Of a DNA stretch of 34,825 nt, positions 8,226-16,015 are shown one piece after another (the first letter of the stretch is position 1; every line of letters begins with the position of its first letter). Origin of the DNA: Bacteroidales bacterium (GTDB lineage: Bacteria > Bacteroidota > Bacteroidia > Bacteroidales > Muribaculaceae); the NCBI GenBank assembly GCA_020860515.1, contig JAJBUG010000088.1, positions 1-34,825 on the forward strand, written 5' to 3'. The notes under the pieces are model-generated. The model saw nothing but the letters and a program-made list of their open reading frames with translations. It had not been told where the DNA came from and did not search any database. A program made the position numbers and the translations under genes.

Positions 8226-9170
8226 ATGAAAAGAACTTATCTACTCCCCTTAATCCTTCTCTTTTGTCTCATTGCTTGTGCTGACGATAAGCAATCAGTG
8301 GAAACCTATATTCCAGATGCTCCTGACTATGAGGATGCTACTATGTGGTATACGCGCCAGGGCGACATCAATGGCACTGGAGGAGATGTATTTTATGTGG
8401 TTTCTACTTGGGAAGCGGACTGGACTGCGCCAGATGGGTCAATCTGCCATTATGCAGATGTATGGAGCGAGGAACACCGCGAACACATGACGCGCGAAAT
8501 TTCGAAGGTGGCTGATTATATGGCTGATGGCAACAATTTCTATTCGCCTTTTTATCGACACATGACGATCGATATCTGGGCCACGCAGGATGAAGACCAA
8601 GTGTATCAGTGGACTCGCCTGTCAATGCAGGATGTATGCGATGCTTTTGACCACTTCAACGCCTCGCGCCAGAAGGGGCGTCCGTTTGTGATTGCCGGAT
8701 TCAGCCAAGGGGGATTGGCAGTGGTGGAGCTGCTCAAACACATGGATGATGACACCTGGGCCGACATGGCCGCCGCCTACGTGATGGGCTACAAGGTAAC
8801 ACCCAGCGACGTGGCTTCATGCACTCGCATCCGCGCCGCCGAAGGCGAAGAGGACACTGGCGTAACCATCTGCTATAACACTGTCAAGGATGTTGCCTAC
8901 GTTAAGCCTATTATCGCAGCGCCCTGTGCTATGTGCATCAATCCTGTGAATTGGCGCACCGATTCCACCACAGAGTGGCTAACTGATGGGATTACAGTCA
9001 CCGTTTCTCCCGAGCATCATGTGTTGGTAGTCACTGGTTACGAAGGCGAAGAATATGCACCAATCTACAATTTCCTCAACATTGGCGACATTCATTCCTG
9101 CGAGCCCTGGCTCTACCAAGACTGCCTCCGCACCAACATCAACAAGCGTATCTCCGCCCACGAAAAATAA
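8226..9170 (+). CDS. DUF3089-family alpha/beta-hydrolase lipoprotein
   Basis: A 314-residue protein with a lipoprotein signal peptide: hydrophobic core LLPLILLFCLIAC with the lipobox cysteine at residue 18, then ADDKQS. Asp is absent at +2 (Ala), so export to the outer membrane is plausible. The body matches DUF3089, an alpha/beta-hydrolase family: FVIAGFSQGG carries the nucleophile Ser160 in a G-x-S-x-G elbow, preceded by DVCDAFDHF and the YSPFYRH block. A catalytic His may be in PEHHVLVV near 260. A lipase/esterase-like role is probable but the substrate is unknown. Single gene with its own promoter. Confidence 0.88.
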   Translation: MKRTYLLPLILLFCLIACADDKQSVETYIPDAPDYEDATMWYTRQGDINGTGGDVFYVVSTWEADWTAPDGSICHYADVWSEEHREHMTREISKVADYMADGNNFYSPFYRHMTIDIWATQDEDQVYQWTRLSMQDVCDAFDHFNASRQKGRPFVIAGFSQGGLAVVELLKHMDDDTWADMAAAYVMGYKVTPSDVASCTRIRAAEGEEDTGVTICYNTVKDVAYVKPIIAAPCAMCINPVNWRTDSTTEWLTDGITVTVSPEHHVLVVTGYEGEEYAPIYNFLNIGDIHSCEPWLYQDCLRTNINKRISAHEK

Positions 9171-9202
9171 TCTACCCTATATTTCTTAATATTTTTATGA
9201 TT

Positions 9203-9243
9203 TTCCACAACATGAGTGGAATTTCCAGTGGAAAGTTGTGGAA
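9203..9243. promoter_or_regulatory. Dyad overlapping the -33 region before the AAA-ATPase gene
   Basis: TTCCACAAC (9203-9211) and GTTGTGGAA (9235-9243) are perfect inverted repeats. Between them lies the odd palindrome TGGAATTTCCA (9217-9227). The right arm contains the -33 TTG of the next promoter. It could be an operator, or a terminator for the DUF3089 gene, though no U tract follows. Confidence 0.5.
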
Positions 9244-9266
9244 TCGAGAAAAAATCCGTATATTTG
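9236..9266 (+). promoter_or_regulatory. Promoter: TTG-N20-TATATTTG
   Basis: TTG at 9236-9238 and TATATTTG at 9259-9266 are separated by 20 nt, the normal Bacteroidota spacing. The ATG at 9296 follows 29 nt later. Confidence 0.65.
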
Positions 9267-9295
9267 TCAGATGAAACAACTTAACTACAATTCAT

Positions 9296-10728
9296 ATGGG
9301 ACGGTTTATAAATAAAGGCAATACAAGATTCCGCCGTGCTGTTAGTGGAATTTATGTTGATAAGACAGCTCTTATAGGTGCTGTCAACGACACATTGTTT
9401 AGTGAGAAGAATTATAGTTGTGTCACTCGCTGTCGGCGTTTTGGCAAGTCGATGGCTGCTTCGATGCTTAGGGCATATTATGATAAGTCGTGTGATTCTC
9501 GTGACCTATTTCAAGGCTTGGAGATAAATACCAATCCCACTTTTGAAAAATACCTTAACAAACTGCCAGTCATTTTTATTGATATGACTGACGTTATCAC
9601 TAAATACGGCCACGCTCACAACATTGTGGAGCATTTGAAGCGTGACCTGTTGGAGGATTTGCGGGCTGAATATCCAGAAATCGATATGCGTCCTAACGAC
9701 GATATAATGGATTTTATGAAAAACATTGCCGAGGCCACAGGCCAACAATTCTTTATGATTATTGATGAGTGGGATGCAGTTTGTAGAGAGTTTGAGGAGA
9801 ATCCAAAGGTCATTGATGAATATATCGATTTGTTGCGGCGTTTTTTCAAGGGCAGTGATGGCGAAGAGGTATTTATCGGTGCTTATATTACTGGCACTTT
9901 GCCCATAAAGAAATATGACACAGAGTCGGCCCTAAACAATTTCCGTGAGTACACTATGATTCGTCCTGGTCAGTGGCAAACCTTTTATGGCTTTACCAAG
10001 CAAGAGGTGCAATCTTTGTGCGAAAAATACGACATGGATTTTGAGGAGATGGAGAAATGGTATGATGGCTACCAAATCGGCCGTCAGCTATCCATGTTTA
10101 ATCCCAATTCCGTAATGAATGCCATTGATAACCGCGAATATGGCAACTACTGGAACACCACTGGTGCTTTCGACAATATCGCCCATTATATCCAAATGGA
10201 TTTTCAGGGCCTTAAGGGCGACATTGTGAAGATGCTGGCCGGCGATAGGTGTGCCGTAAACTATACTCGCTTTTCCAACGACTTAGCCACCATCGACAAC
10301 AAGGATGATGTGCTCACAATCCTAATCCATTTAGGCTATCTTTCCTACGACCCTGCCGAAGGCAAATGCTATATCCCCAACCTCGAAGTGCGTCAAGAAT
10401 TAGAAAATGCTGTGATGCAAACCAATTGGCATGAAATCATTGATGCTATCCAAGACTCTGAAGCATTGCTTTATGCCGTGCTTAATGGCGAAGCCGACGC
10501 TGTGGCGGCTGGTGTTGAGAAAGTACAAATGTTTCTCTTCCAGCCTTAGTAATCGAATTGAAATATAACAAAGATGTCATTACCGCTCTCGACCAAATTA
10601 GAGAAAGGCAATACCCCGAGGCTTTGCGAGGTCATACTGACAACATATTACTTGTTGGCATCAATTACGACCCGACAACTAAGGCACACACCTGCCGCAT
10701 CGAGCGACATCTTTCAGATAAGCATTAA
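9296..10728 (+). pseudogene. AAA-ATPase-like / PD-(D/E)XK nuclease protein, broken by an internal deletion
   Basis: The open frame (9296-10549, 417 residues) matches the Bacteroidales 'AAA-ATPase_like + DUF1703 nuclease' family. It has the start YVDKTALI, the Walker A-like CRRFGKSMAASML, and a Walker B-like FFMIIDEWD, and runs to AAGVEKV, where it ends early in QMFLFQP. Directly after, in another frame (10549-10728), the family's C-terminus is present: VIELKYNKDVITALDQIRER, then the QYPEAL and NILLVGINY blocks. Reading that frame backwards gives LPALVIELK, the normal nuclease motif. About 45-60 residues expected between VEKV and LPALVIEL (including the first catalytic Asp strand) are missing. 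A deletion not divisible by three therefore removed part of the nuclease and shifted the frame. The ATPase part could still be made. Confidence 0.85.
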
Positions 10729-10729
10729 T

Positions 10730-10846
10730 ATGGTACGAAAGCTCAAAGATAGCGGCATAGCCTGGATCGGCATGACTCCAGAAGAGTGGGGTAAAGAAAA
10801 GATCTTTAGAATTTTGAGGCCGATATATAAAGCCGACAAAATATAA
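10730..10846 (+). pseudogene. hsdS: Remnant of a type I restriction specificity subunit (HsdS) N-terminus
   Basis: ATG at 10730 opens a 38-codon frame ending in TAA at 10844-10846. Its start, KLKDSGIAWIGMTPEEW, is the hallmark N-terminus of type I specificity subunits (KxKDSGIEWIGEIPEEW). Normal HsdS is about 400 residues; everything beyond this first segment is gone, and no hsdM or hsdR is in the window. It begins 1 nt after the stop of the nuclease remnant. A larger computed frame starting at 10574 is not real upstream of 10730, because that part overlaps the nuclease remnant in another frame. Confidence 0.75.
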
Positions 10847-11082
10847 TTACGATAATGCAACTTTTTTGGCTATTTTTGACTTTTCAGCTCACAGGGTAAA
10901 CTCATGATTTTTAGCATTTAGTCAATTAGGCCAAAGTTTTGTCCAAATGTGACTGACTTTTGCTTGACTGGCAGAAGGTAACAGAGTGCAACCAGAGTAG
11001 CTAAGAGAAAGGCAGCCAAAGCAACCGAAAATGGCGGTTTTCTCTAAAAACTGGTTCAAAACTGGTTCAGTGATTAGATACA
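10847..11082. other. Gene-free stretch between the hsdS remnant and tRNA-Pro
   Basis: No supported gene on either strand. The only structure I see is a perfect tandem duplication of the 11-mer AAACTGGTTCA (11048-11058 and 11059-11069), just before the tRNA terminator. A minus-strand open stretch here (about 35 codons, hydrophobic) has no start codon. The region lies on the 3' side of the tRNA, where integrative elements usually insert. Confidence 0.5.
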
Positions 11083-11123
11083 AAAATGCAACCATTCAGT
11101 GAATCAATCACTTGAATGGTTGC
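11083..11123 (-). terminator. Intrinsic terminator of tRNA-Pro
   Basis: On the minus strand, the hairpin at 11123-11088 pairs GCAACCATTCA with TGAATGGTTGC, plus an inner GTGA/TCAC pair. It is followed by A and then a run of five T (complement of 11083-11087). It begins 5 nt after the tRNA 3' end. Confidence 0.85.
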
Positions 11124-11128
11124 GAATG

Positions 11129-11202
11129 TCGGGGTGAGAAGACTCGAACTTCCGACCTCTACGTCCCGAACGTAGCGCGCTAGCCAACTGTGCTACACCC
11201 CG
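11129..11202 (-). tRNA. tRNA-Pro (anticodon CGG)
   Basis: A 74-nt cloverleaf read on the minus strand: acceptor CGGGGTG/CACCCCG with C1-G72 and discriminator A73 (both proline features), D loop with GG, anticodon stem CTACG/CGTAG around the loop TTCGGGA, and T stem GGAAG/CTTCT around TTCGAGT. The anticodon CGG is at 11168-11166 and reads CCG proline codons. The D stem has one A-C mismatch. The 3' CCA is not encoded. Promoter and terminator are both visible, so it is a single-gene unit. Confidence 0.95.
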
Positions 11203-11219
11203 ATCGAGTTTTCTGAGTG

Positions 11220-11249
11220 CAAAGGTAGCAATAATTTTTTTAATAGCAA
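11220..11249 (-). promoter_or_regulatory. Promoter of tRNA-Pro: TTG-N19-TACCTTTG
   Basis: The minus strand carries TTG (11249-11247), 19 nt, then TACCTTTG (11227-11220), 17 nt before the tRNA 5' end. Confidence 0.75.
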
Positions 11250-11275
11250 CTATTTGTAGTGAAAAAAATTATAAG

Positions 11276-11283
11276 TAATTTTG
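11276..11283 (+). promoter_or_regulatory. -7 box (TAATTTTG) of queF
   Basis: TAATTTTG matches TAnnTTTG, 18 nt before the queF ATG. The expected leader is only about 12 nt, leaving no room for a preQ1 riboswitch. It includes the TTG at 11281 that would be a false start. Confidence 0.7.
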
Positions 11284-11301
11284 CATATAAAACCGAATTA
11301 T

Positions 11302-11763
11302 ATGGCACGCAATACCGATGATCTGCATCTGCTGGGCAACCAGGGAGTGAAATATCCCACAGATTATGCCCCCGAGATGCTGGAAACTTTTGAAAACCAA
11401 CACCCCGACAATGAATATGTGGTGACATTCCATTGTCCCGAATTTACCACGCTTTGCCCCATTACCAGCCAACCCGACTTTGGGAAAATCATTATCAACT
11501 ATATTCCTCGCAACCGTATGGTGGAGAGCAAGAGTCTGAAGCTCTACCTATTCAGTTTTCGCAACCATGGGGATTTCCACGAGGATGTGGTAAATATCAT
11601 TATGAAGGACTTGGTAAAGCTGATGAATCCACGCTATATCGAGGTAATCGGTGAGTTTATGCCACGCGGTGGCATCGCAATCCACCCATTCGCCAACTGG
11701 GGCGACGCCGACCACCAAGATCTGGCTAAAGCTCGCCTCACCGCCCGCCTTTCCAAGTTTTAG
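11302..11763 (+). CDS. queF: NADPH-dependent 7-cyano-7-deazaguanine reductase (preQ1 synthase)
   Basis: QueF reduces the nitrile of preQ0 to the amine of preQ1 with two NADPH, a late step in queuosine tRNA modification, in the cytoplasm. The protein is 153 residues, the short unimodular tunnelling-fold form. Cys52 in [13 protein letters not shown] is the expected nucleophile that forms the thioimide, with Asp59 as proton donor. [20 protein letters not shown] (75-94) contains the QueF motif for NADPH and the substrate-binding Glu. I start at the ATG at 11302 because the upstream TTG lies in the promoter. queC, the enzyme making preQ0, lies 151 nt downstream on the same strand. Confidence 0.96.
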   Translation: MARNTDDLHLLGNQGVKYPTDYAPEMLETFENQHPDNEYVVTFHCPEFTTLCPITSQPDFGKIIINYIPRNRMVESKSLKLYLFSFRNHGDFHEDVVNIIMKDLVKLMNPRYIEVIGEFMPRGGIAIHPFANWGDADHQDLAKARLTARLSKF

Positions 11764-11821
11764 ATGATAAAGACGAATCCAAATAATAAGTTTAGACGAG
11801 AGTAACTAATATGTGAGAGAA

Positions 11822-11895
11822 ACGAAAATTTACGAACAAACGAAAATCAACGAATTTTTAATCTCGTAGATTTTCGTTATCTCGTAGATTTTCGT
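11822..11895. repeat. Direct and inverted 9/17-18-bp repeats between queF and queC
   Basis: The 17-mer ATCTCGTAGATTTTCGT occurs twice (11861-11877 and 11879-11895). Upstream, ACGAAAATCAACGA (11840-11853) is the inverse complement of TCGTAGATTTTCGT (11864-11877) with one mismatch, so a hairpin with a ~10-nt loop can form. CGAAAAT-type 9-mers repeat from 11822. No promoter box is seen here. Confidence 0.85.
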
Positions 11896-11914
11896 CAATA
11901 AATTAAAGTCAACT

Positions 11915-12571
11915 ATGAAGAAAGATGCATTAATAGTACTGTCAGGCGGCATGGACTCGGTGACTATGCTCCACGAATATAAATCCTCGATAGCTCTTGC
12001 CGTTAATTTTACTTATGGCAGCAACCATAATGCCCGCGAATTAGAATGTGCTCGCTGGAATTGCGAGCAATTAGGAATCGAACTTGTAGTAATTGACCTT
12101 GCTTTTATGGGGCAATACTTCGAGAGTTCGCTGCTGTCAGGGGCCGATGCCATCCCTGAGGGACATTATGAAGACGAAAATATGCGCAGTACGGTGGTTC
12201 CATTCCGCAATGGTATAATGCTCTCCGTGGCTACGGGCCTGGCCGAGAGCAGAGGTCTAAAGGCAGTGATGATAGCCAACCATGCCGGCGACCACGCCAT
12301 CTATCCCGACTGCCGCGCTGGCTTCATCAAGGCCATGGACCATGCCATAACCGAGGGTACATACGAACATCTTGAGCTTCGCGCTCCCTACACACTGCTA
12401 ACCAAGGGCCAGATAGCAGAGCGAGGCAAGCGCATTGGCGTGGACTATGCCCATACTTATTCATGCTATAAGGGCCGTGAAAAGCATTGCGGCAAATGCG
12501 GCACCTGCGTTGAGAGAAAAGAAGCTCTCGCTGCCGCCGGAATCCCCGACCCCACCAAATACGAAGATTAA
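11915..12571 (+). CDS. queC: 7-cyano-7-deazaguanine synthase
   Basis: QueC converts 7-carboxy-7-deazaguanine to preQ0 with ammonia and ATP, in the cytoplasm. The 218-residue protein has the PP-loop SGGMDS (10-15) near the N-terminus. The zinc site of four cysteines lies at the C-terminus in CYKGREKHCGKCGTC. ANHAGDHAIYPDCR and LRAPYTLLTKGQIAERG are typical family blocks. Length is normal. The gene follows queF and probably shares its transcript, as I see no promoter in the repeat-filled gap. Its stop codon overlaps the stop of the convergent vsr gene. queD and queE are not in the window. Confidence 0.96.
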   Translation: MKKDALIVLSGGMDSVTMLHEYKSSIALAVNFTYGSNHNARELECARWNCEQLGIELVVIDLAFMGQYFESSLLSGADAIPEGHYEDENMRSTVVPFRNGIMLSVATGLAESRGLKAVMIANHAGDHAIYPDCRAGFIKAMDHAITEGTYEHLELRAPYTLLTKGQIAERGKRIGVDYAHTYSCYKGREKHCGKCGTCVERKEALAAAGIPDPTKYED

Positions 12572-13046
12572 TATTGGGGCTCGGCGGCTATGTTGAGGTC
12601 GTCGAGGTCGGTGCGCTGGTAAGGGGCGCGCGCCAGGGCTTTTAGGGTAGCATCAAGCTTTTCGAGAGTGGCAGCGCGGCGACGTGGTGTCAACTCACAT
12701 TCCCAAATTGTAATCACTGTCCAGCCCATTTGGCGCAATTTGATGCCATTTTCGAGGTCGCGCTGCTGATTGGCTGCGATTTTTTGCTCCAATAATCGGT
12801 GTTGCTGGCAGGAATGTGCATGCGGTGAGTCTTATGTCCATGCCAAAAACACCCATTCACGAAAATCGCCACTTTTAACTTGCGGAACACGATGTCGGGG
12901 CGTCCTGGCAGCTTATTCACGCATAAACGATACCGATATCCCTGACTCCATAGGAAACGGCGCACTACCAGCTCGGGCTTGGTGTTGCGGCAGCGAATCC
13001 GGCTCATCACTTGGCTTCGCTTGTCCTGTGTAAAGATATCGGTCAT
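12568..13046 (-). pseudogene. vsr: Very short patch repair (Vsr-type) endonuclease with a one-base frameshift
   Basis: The first frame (13046-12714) gives the Vsr N-terminal two-thirds: FTQDKRSQVMSRIRCRNTKP, then LPGRPDIVF with the catalytic Asp51, and GCFWHGH with His69 and His71, up to NTDYWSKK. The rest of the family sequence is in another frame, ending at 12568: KIAANQQRD, GWTVITIWECEL. The frames join at a run of six A on the minus strand (12785-12780); one extra A would give WSKKIAANQQRD and a 158-residue normal Vsr. So it is a single-base deletion in a homopolymer, a sequencing error, or a slippage site. The usual second Cys after FWHGH is replaced (KTH). Vsr nicks T:G mismatches from 5mC deamination; no cytosine methylase is adjacent. 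Confidence 0.85.
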
Positions 13047-13096
13047 CAGAGTAGTTGTTGACCCTCTTCGAGGCTCTTTTAGTAGATATTAGGTAT

Positions 13097-13133
13097 AAAC
13101 CCCACAATTTCGCTTCGCTCCATTGTGGGGTTT
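13097..13133. terminator. Bidirectional terminator between frdB and vsr
   Basis: AAACCCCACAAT (13097-13108) and ATTGTGGGGTTT (13122-13133) form a perfect 12-bp stem with a 13-nt loop. T residues at the 3' end of the stem are present in both directions. It would end the minus-strand frdCAB transcript. A second perfect hairpin (CAACGTC/GACGTTG, 13142-13158) lies between it and frdB. Confidence 0.85.
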
Positions 13134-13177
13134 TCCTTATTCAACGTCTTCGACGTTGGTTGTGTTCAGAATAGGTC

Positions 13178-13933
13178 TTATTCGGCGAACTTGGCGTTGA
13201 GGAACTCGCGGTTGAGGCGAGCTATGTTGCTCAGAGGAATACTCTTGGGGCACTCTGCTGAGCAAGCGCCAGTGTTGGTGCAGTTGCCAAATCCGAGTTC
13301 ATCCATCTTCTTCACCATAGCGCGGGCGCGACGCTTGCGCTCAACCTGGCCCTGAGGCAGGAGGGCAAACTGGCTCACCTTAGCCGAAACGAAGAGCATA
13401 GCCGAACCATTCTTGCAAGCAGCCACGCAAGCGCCGCAGCCGATGCAAGTAGCGCTGTCCATGGCCACGTCGGCAACCTCCTTGCTGATAGGAGTAGCAT
13501 TGGCATCCGGGGCACCACCACAGTTGAACGATACATAGCCGCCAGCCTGCTGGATCTGGTCGAATGCATTGCGGTTGACCATAAGGTCGCGGATTACCGG
13601 GAATGCAGCTGAGCGCCAAGGCTCGATGGTGATGGTCTGGCCATCATGGAATTTGCGCATGTGGAGCTGGCAGGTAGTGATGCCTTGCACAGGCCCATGG
13701 GGATGACCATCGATGTAAAGGCTGCACATACCGCAGATACCCTCGCGGCAGTCGCTATCAAATGCTACGGGCTCCTCATTGTTGTCGACAAGCTGCTGAT
13801 TGAGCATGTCGAGCATTTCAAGGAAGCTGCTTCCCGTAGACACATTGTCAAGGTGGTAGTTCTTGAACTCACCTTTCTCTTTGGGGCCACGCTGACGCCA
13901 AATTCTGAGATTTACGCTTATTGTAGTTTCCAT
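13178..13933 (-). CDS. frdB: Fumarate reductase / succinate dehydrogenase iron-sulfur subunit
   Basis: A 251-residue subunit B that carries electrons between the cytochrome b subunit and the flavin subunit. The [2Fe-2S] site is Cys62, 67, 70 (CREGICGMC) and Cys88. The [4Fe-4S] ligands are in [11 protein letters not shown] (163-173), and the [3Fe-4S] ligands are at Cys218, 224 and 228 ([15 protein letters not shown]). All clusters look intact. It is the last gene of frdC-frdA-frdB, 23 nt after frdA, and ends before a strong terminator. In anaerobic Bacteroidales this complex mainly works as fumarate reductase, ending the succinate branch of fermentation. Confidence 0.96.
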   Translation of the reverse strand: METTISVNLRIWRQRGPKEKGEFKNYHLDNVSTGSSFLEMLDMLNQQLVDNNEEPVAFDSDCREGICGMCSLYIDGHPHGPVQGITTCQLHMRKFHDGQTITIEPWRSAAFPVIRDLMVNRNAFDQIQQAGGYVSFNCGGAPDANATPISKEVADVAMDSATCIGCGACVAACKNGSAMLFVSAKVSQFALLPQGQVERKRRARAMVKKMDELGFGNCTNTGACSAECPKSIPLSNIARLNREFLNAKFAE

Positions 13934-13956
13934 TGTCGTGTCGTGTTGTTAAGAGA

Positions 13957-15999
13957 TTATGACTTGTAGTTACGGGTCTGCACTTGGATTTCCTCATACT
14001 TGAGAGGCTCCTTGATAAGAATGGGCTTAGCGGTATCGCCGGTGTATTTCCAGCAGCTCACGTACATATAATCCTTATCATTGCGCTTAGCCTCGCCGTC
14101 CTCGGTCTGGTATTCCTCGCGGAAGTGAGCGCCGCAGCTCTCGTTGCGGTTGAGTGCGTCGATGGCCATCATGCGAGCGATGAGGATGAAATCCTCGAGG
14201 CGCAAAGCCTTTTCGAGCTCTTGGTTCATATCATCAGCGCGACCTACGATGCGGAGGTCGCTGTAGAACTCCTTGCGCACTTCTTCGATTTCATCGATAG
14301 CCTTTACAAGGCTCTGCAGTGTGCGACCCATACCTACGAGGTTCCACATCACGTGGCCCAGCTTCTTGTGAATCTGGTCGGGGCTCTTAGTACCCTTGAT
14401 ATTCATCAGCTTCTCAATACGAGCACGCACGTTCTTCTCAGCTTCGTCGAACTCAGGAGCGTCGGTCTTGAAGTGAGGCACCTTGATCTGGTCGCTGAGG
14501 TAATTCTGCATGGTGTAAGGCAGCACGAAGTAGCCGTCGGCCAAGCCCTGCATCAGAGCAGAAGCACCCAGACGGTTAGCGCCGTGGTCAGAGAAGTTGC
14601 ACTCGCCGATAGCGAAGAGACCCTTGATTGAGGTCTGCAGCTCATAGTCAACCCAGATGCCGCCCATTGTATAGTGGCTGGCGGGAAAGATCATCATCGG
14701 GGTCTCGTAGGGGTTGTCATCGCTAATCATCTGATACATGTCGAAGAGGTTGCCGTAACGGTCGGCAACAGCATCGCGGCCCAGACGGTCGATAGCATAT
14801 TTGAAGTCGAGGTAAACGGCATTGCCCGTACCTACTCCGTAGCCAGCATCGCAACGCTCCTTAGCAGCGCGGCTTGCGATATCGCGTGGACAGAGGTTAC
14901 CGAATGCAGGATAGCGACGCTCCAGATAGAAGTCGCGATCTTCATCGGGAATATCGGTAGGCTTCTTCTTGCCAGCGCGGATAGCCTCAGCATCTTCTTT
15001 CTTCTTGGGCACCCAGATGCGACCGTCGTTGCGGAGCGATTCGCTCATCAGGGTAAGCTTGCTCTGATCTTCACCATGCACTGGGATACAGGTGGGGTGA
15101 ATCTGAGTGAATGCAAGGTTAGCCAGGTATGCACCCTTCTTAAAGGCCTGTATAGCAGCTGAGCCGTTGCAACCCATAGCGTTGGTCGAAAGGAAGAAAG
15201 CACGACCATAACCACCAGTGGCAAGTACTACTGCATGGGCTGCATAACGCTCGATTTCGCCAGTTATAAGGTTGCGCACGATTATACCGCGAGCACGTTT
15301 TACGCCATTAGCATCGGGAATGAGCACGATGTCGAGCATTTCACGACGATTGAAACTCTTTACAGTGCCCTTCTGGATCTGGCGGTTGAGGCTCGAATAA
15401 GCGCCGAGCAGCAGCTGCTGACCCGTCTGGCCCTTAGCGTAGAATGTACGCGACACCTGAGCGCCGCCGAACGAACGGTTAGCCAACAGGCCGCCGTATT
15501 CGCGAGCGAAAGGCACGCCTTGCTGCACGCACTGGTCGATGATGTTGTTGCTGACTTCAGCCAAGCGGTAAACGTTGGCCTCGCGGCTGCGGAAGTCACC
15601 ACCCTTTACTGTATCATAGAACAGGCGATAGATTGAGTCGCCATCATTCTGGTAGTTCTTAGCAGCATTGATACCGCCCTGAGCAGCGATCGAGTGAGCG
15701 CGGCGTGGGCTGTCCTGAATGCAGAAGTTGAGCACGTTGAAACCAAGTTCGCCCAGAGTTGCAGCAGCCGAGCCACCAGCCAAGCCAGTACCGACCACAA
15801 TGATGTCGAGCAGTCGCTTGTTGGCAGGGTTAACAAGTTTCTGATGTGCCTTATAGTTGGTCCACTTTTGAGCCAGAGGACCTTCAGGAATCTTCGAGTC
15901 GAGCTGATACTCGGGAAGAGCCGACGATTCGATGTCAGCAAATTCCTTCATGATGGGGGTTGAGTCGATCATACCCGCCAGTTTCTTTTCGTCTATCAT
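13957..15999 (-). CDS. frdA: Fumarate reductase / succinate dehydrogenase flavoprotein subunit
   Basis: The 680-residue catalytic subunit on the cytoplasmic face, which interconverts fumarate and succinate. The Rossmann FAD motif is GTGLAGG (70-76) and the covalent FAD histidine is expected at His102 in [24 protein letters not shown] and [15 protein letters not shown] are conserved substrate/FAD blocks, followed by [15 protein letters not shown]. It is about 80-100 residues longer than the E. coli protein, as usual for type B enzymes of this phylum. Second gene of the operon, 16 nt after frdC. Several long open frames on the opposite strand here have no family resemblance and are artefacts of the codon use. 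Confidence 0.97.
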   Translation of the reverse strand: MIDEKKLAGMIDSTPIMKEFADIESSALPEYQLDSKIPEGPLAQKWTNYKAHQKLVNPANKRLLDIIVVGTGLAGGSAAATLGELGFNVLNFCIQDSPRRAHSIAAQGGINAAKNYQNDGDSIYRLFYDTVKGGDFRSREANVYRLAEVSNNIIDQCVQQGVPFAREYGGLLANRSFGGAQVSRTFYAKGQTGQQLLLGAYSSLNRQIQKGTVKSFNRREMLDIVLIPDANGVKRARGIIVRNLITGEIERYAAHAVVLATGGYGRAFFLSTNAMGCNGSAAIQAFKKGAYLANLAFTQIHPTCIPVHGEDQSKLTLMSESLRNDGRIWVPKKKEDAEAIRAGKKKPTDIPDEDRDFYLERRYPAFGNLCPRDIASRAAKERCDAGYGVGTGNAVYLDFKYAIDRLGRDAVADRYGNLFDMYQMISDDNPYETPMMIFPASHYTMGGIWVDYELQTSIKGLFAIGECNFSDHGANRLGASALMQGLADGYFVLPYTMQNYLSDQIKVPHFKTDAPEFDEAEKNVRARIEKLMNIKGTKSPDQIHKKLGHVMWNLVGMGRTLQSLVKAIDEIEEVRKEFYSDLRIVGRADDMNQELEKALRLEDFILIARMMAIDALNRNESCGAHFREEYQTEDGEAKRNDKDYMYVSCWKYTGDTAKPILIKEPLKYEEIQVQTRNYKS

Positions 16000-16015
16000 A
16001 TCTCTAAAAAGTGGA

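Noticed and set aside
10574..10729. First part of a 90-codon plus-strand frame ending at 10846
   Set aside because: This part is out of frame with the clear nuclease C-terminus on the same strand; only the last 38 codons (hsdS remnant) are family-like.
10847..11082. Small membrane protein on the minus strand (hydrophobic frame of about 35 codons)
   Set aside because: It has no start codon and no promoter box.
11228..11301. preQ1 riboswitch before queF
   Set aside because: The -7 box is 18 nt from the ATG, leaving a leader of about 12 nt, too short for a riboswitch.
12568..13046. Two separate small genes on the minus strand
   Set aside because: Together they make one full Vsr family sequence with the junction at a homopolymer, so it is one frameshifted gene.
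13984..15636. Long open frames on the plus strand opposite frdA (for example 215 and 162 codons)
   Set aside because: They mirror the codon use of frdA, resemble no family, and have no promoter.
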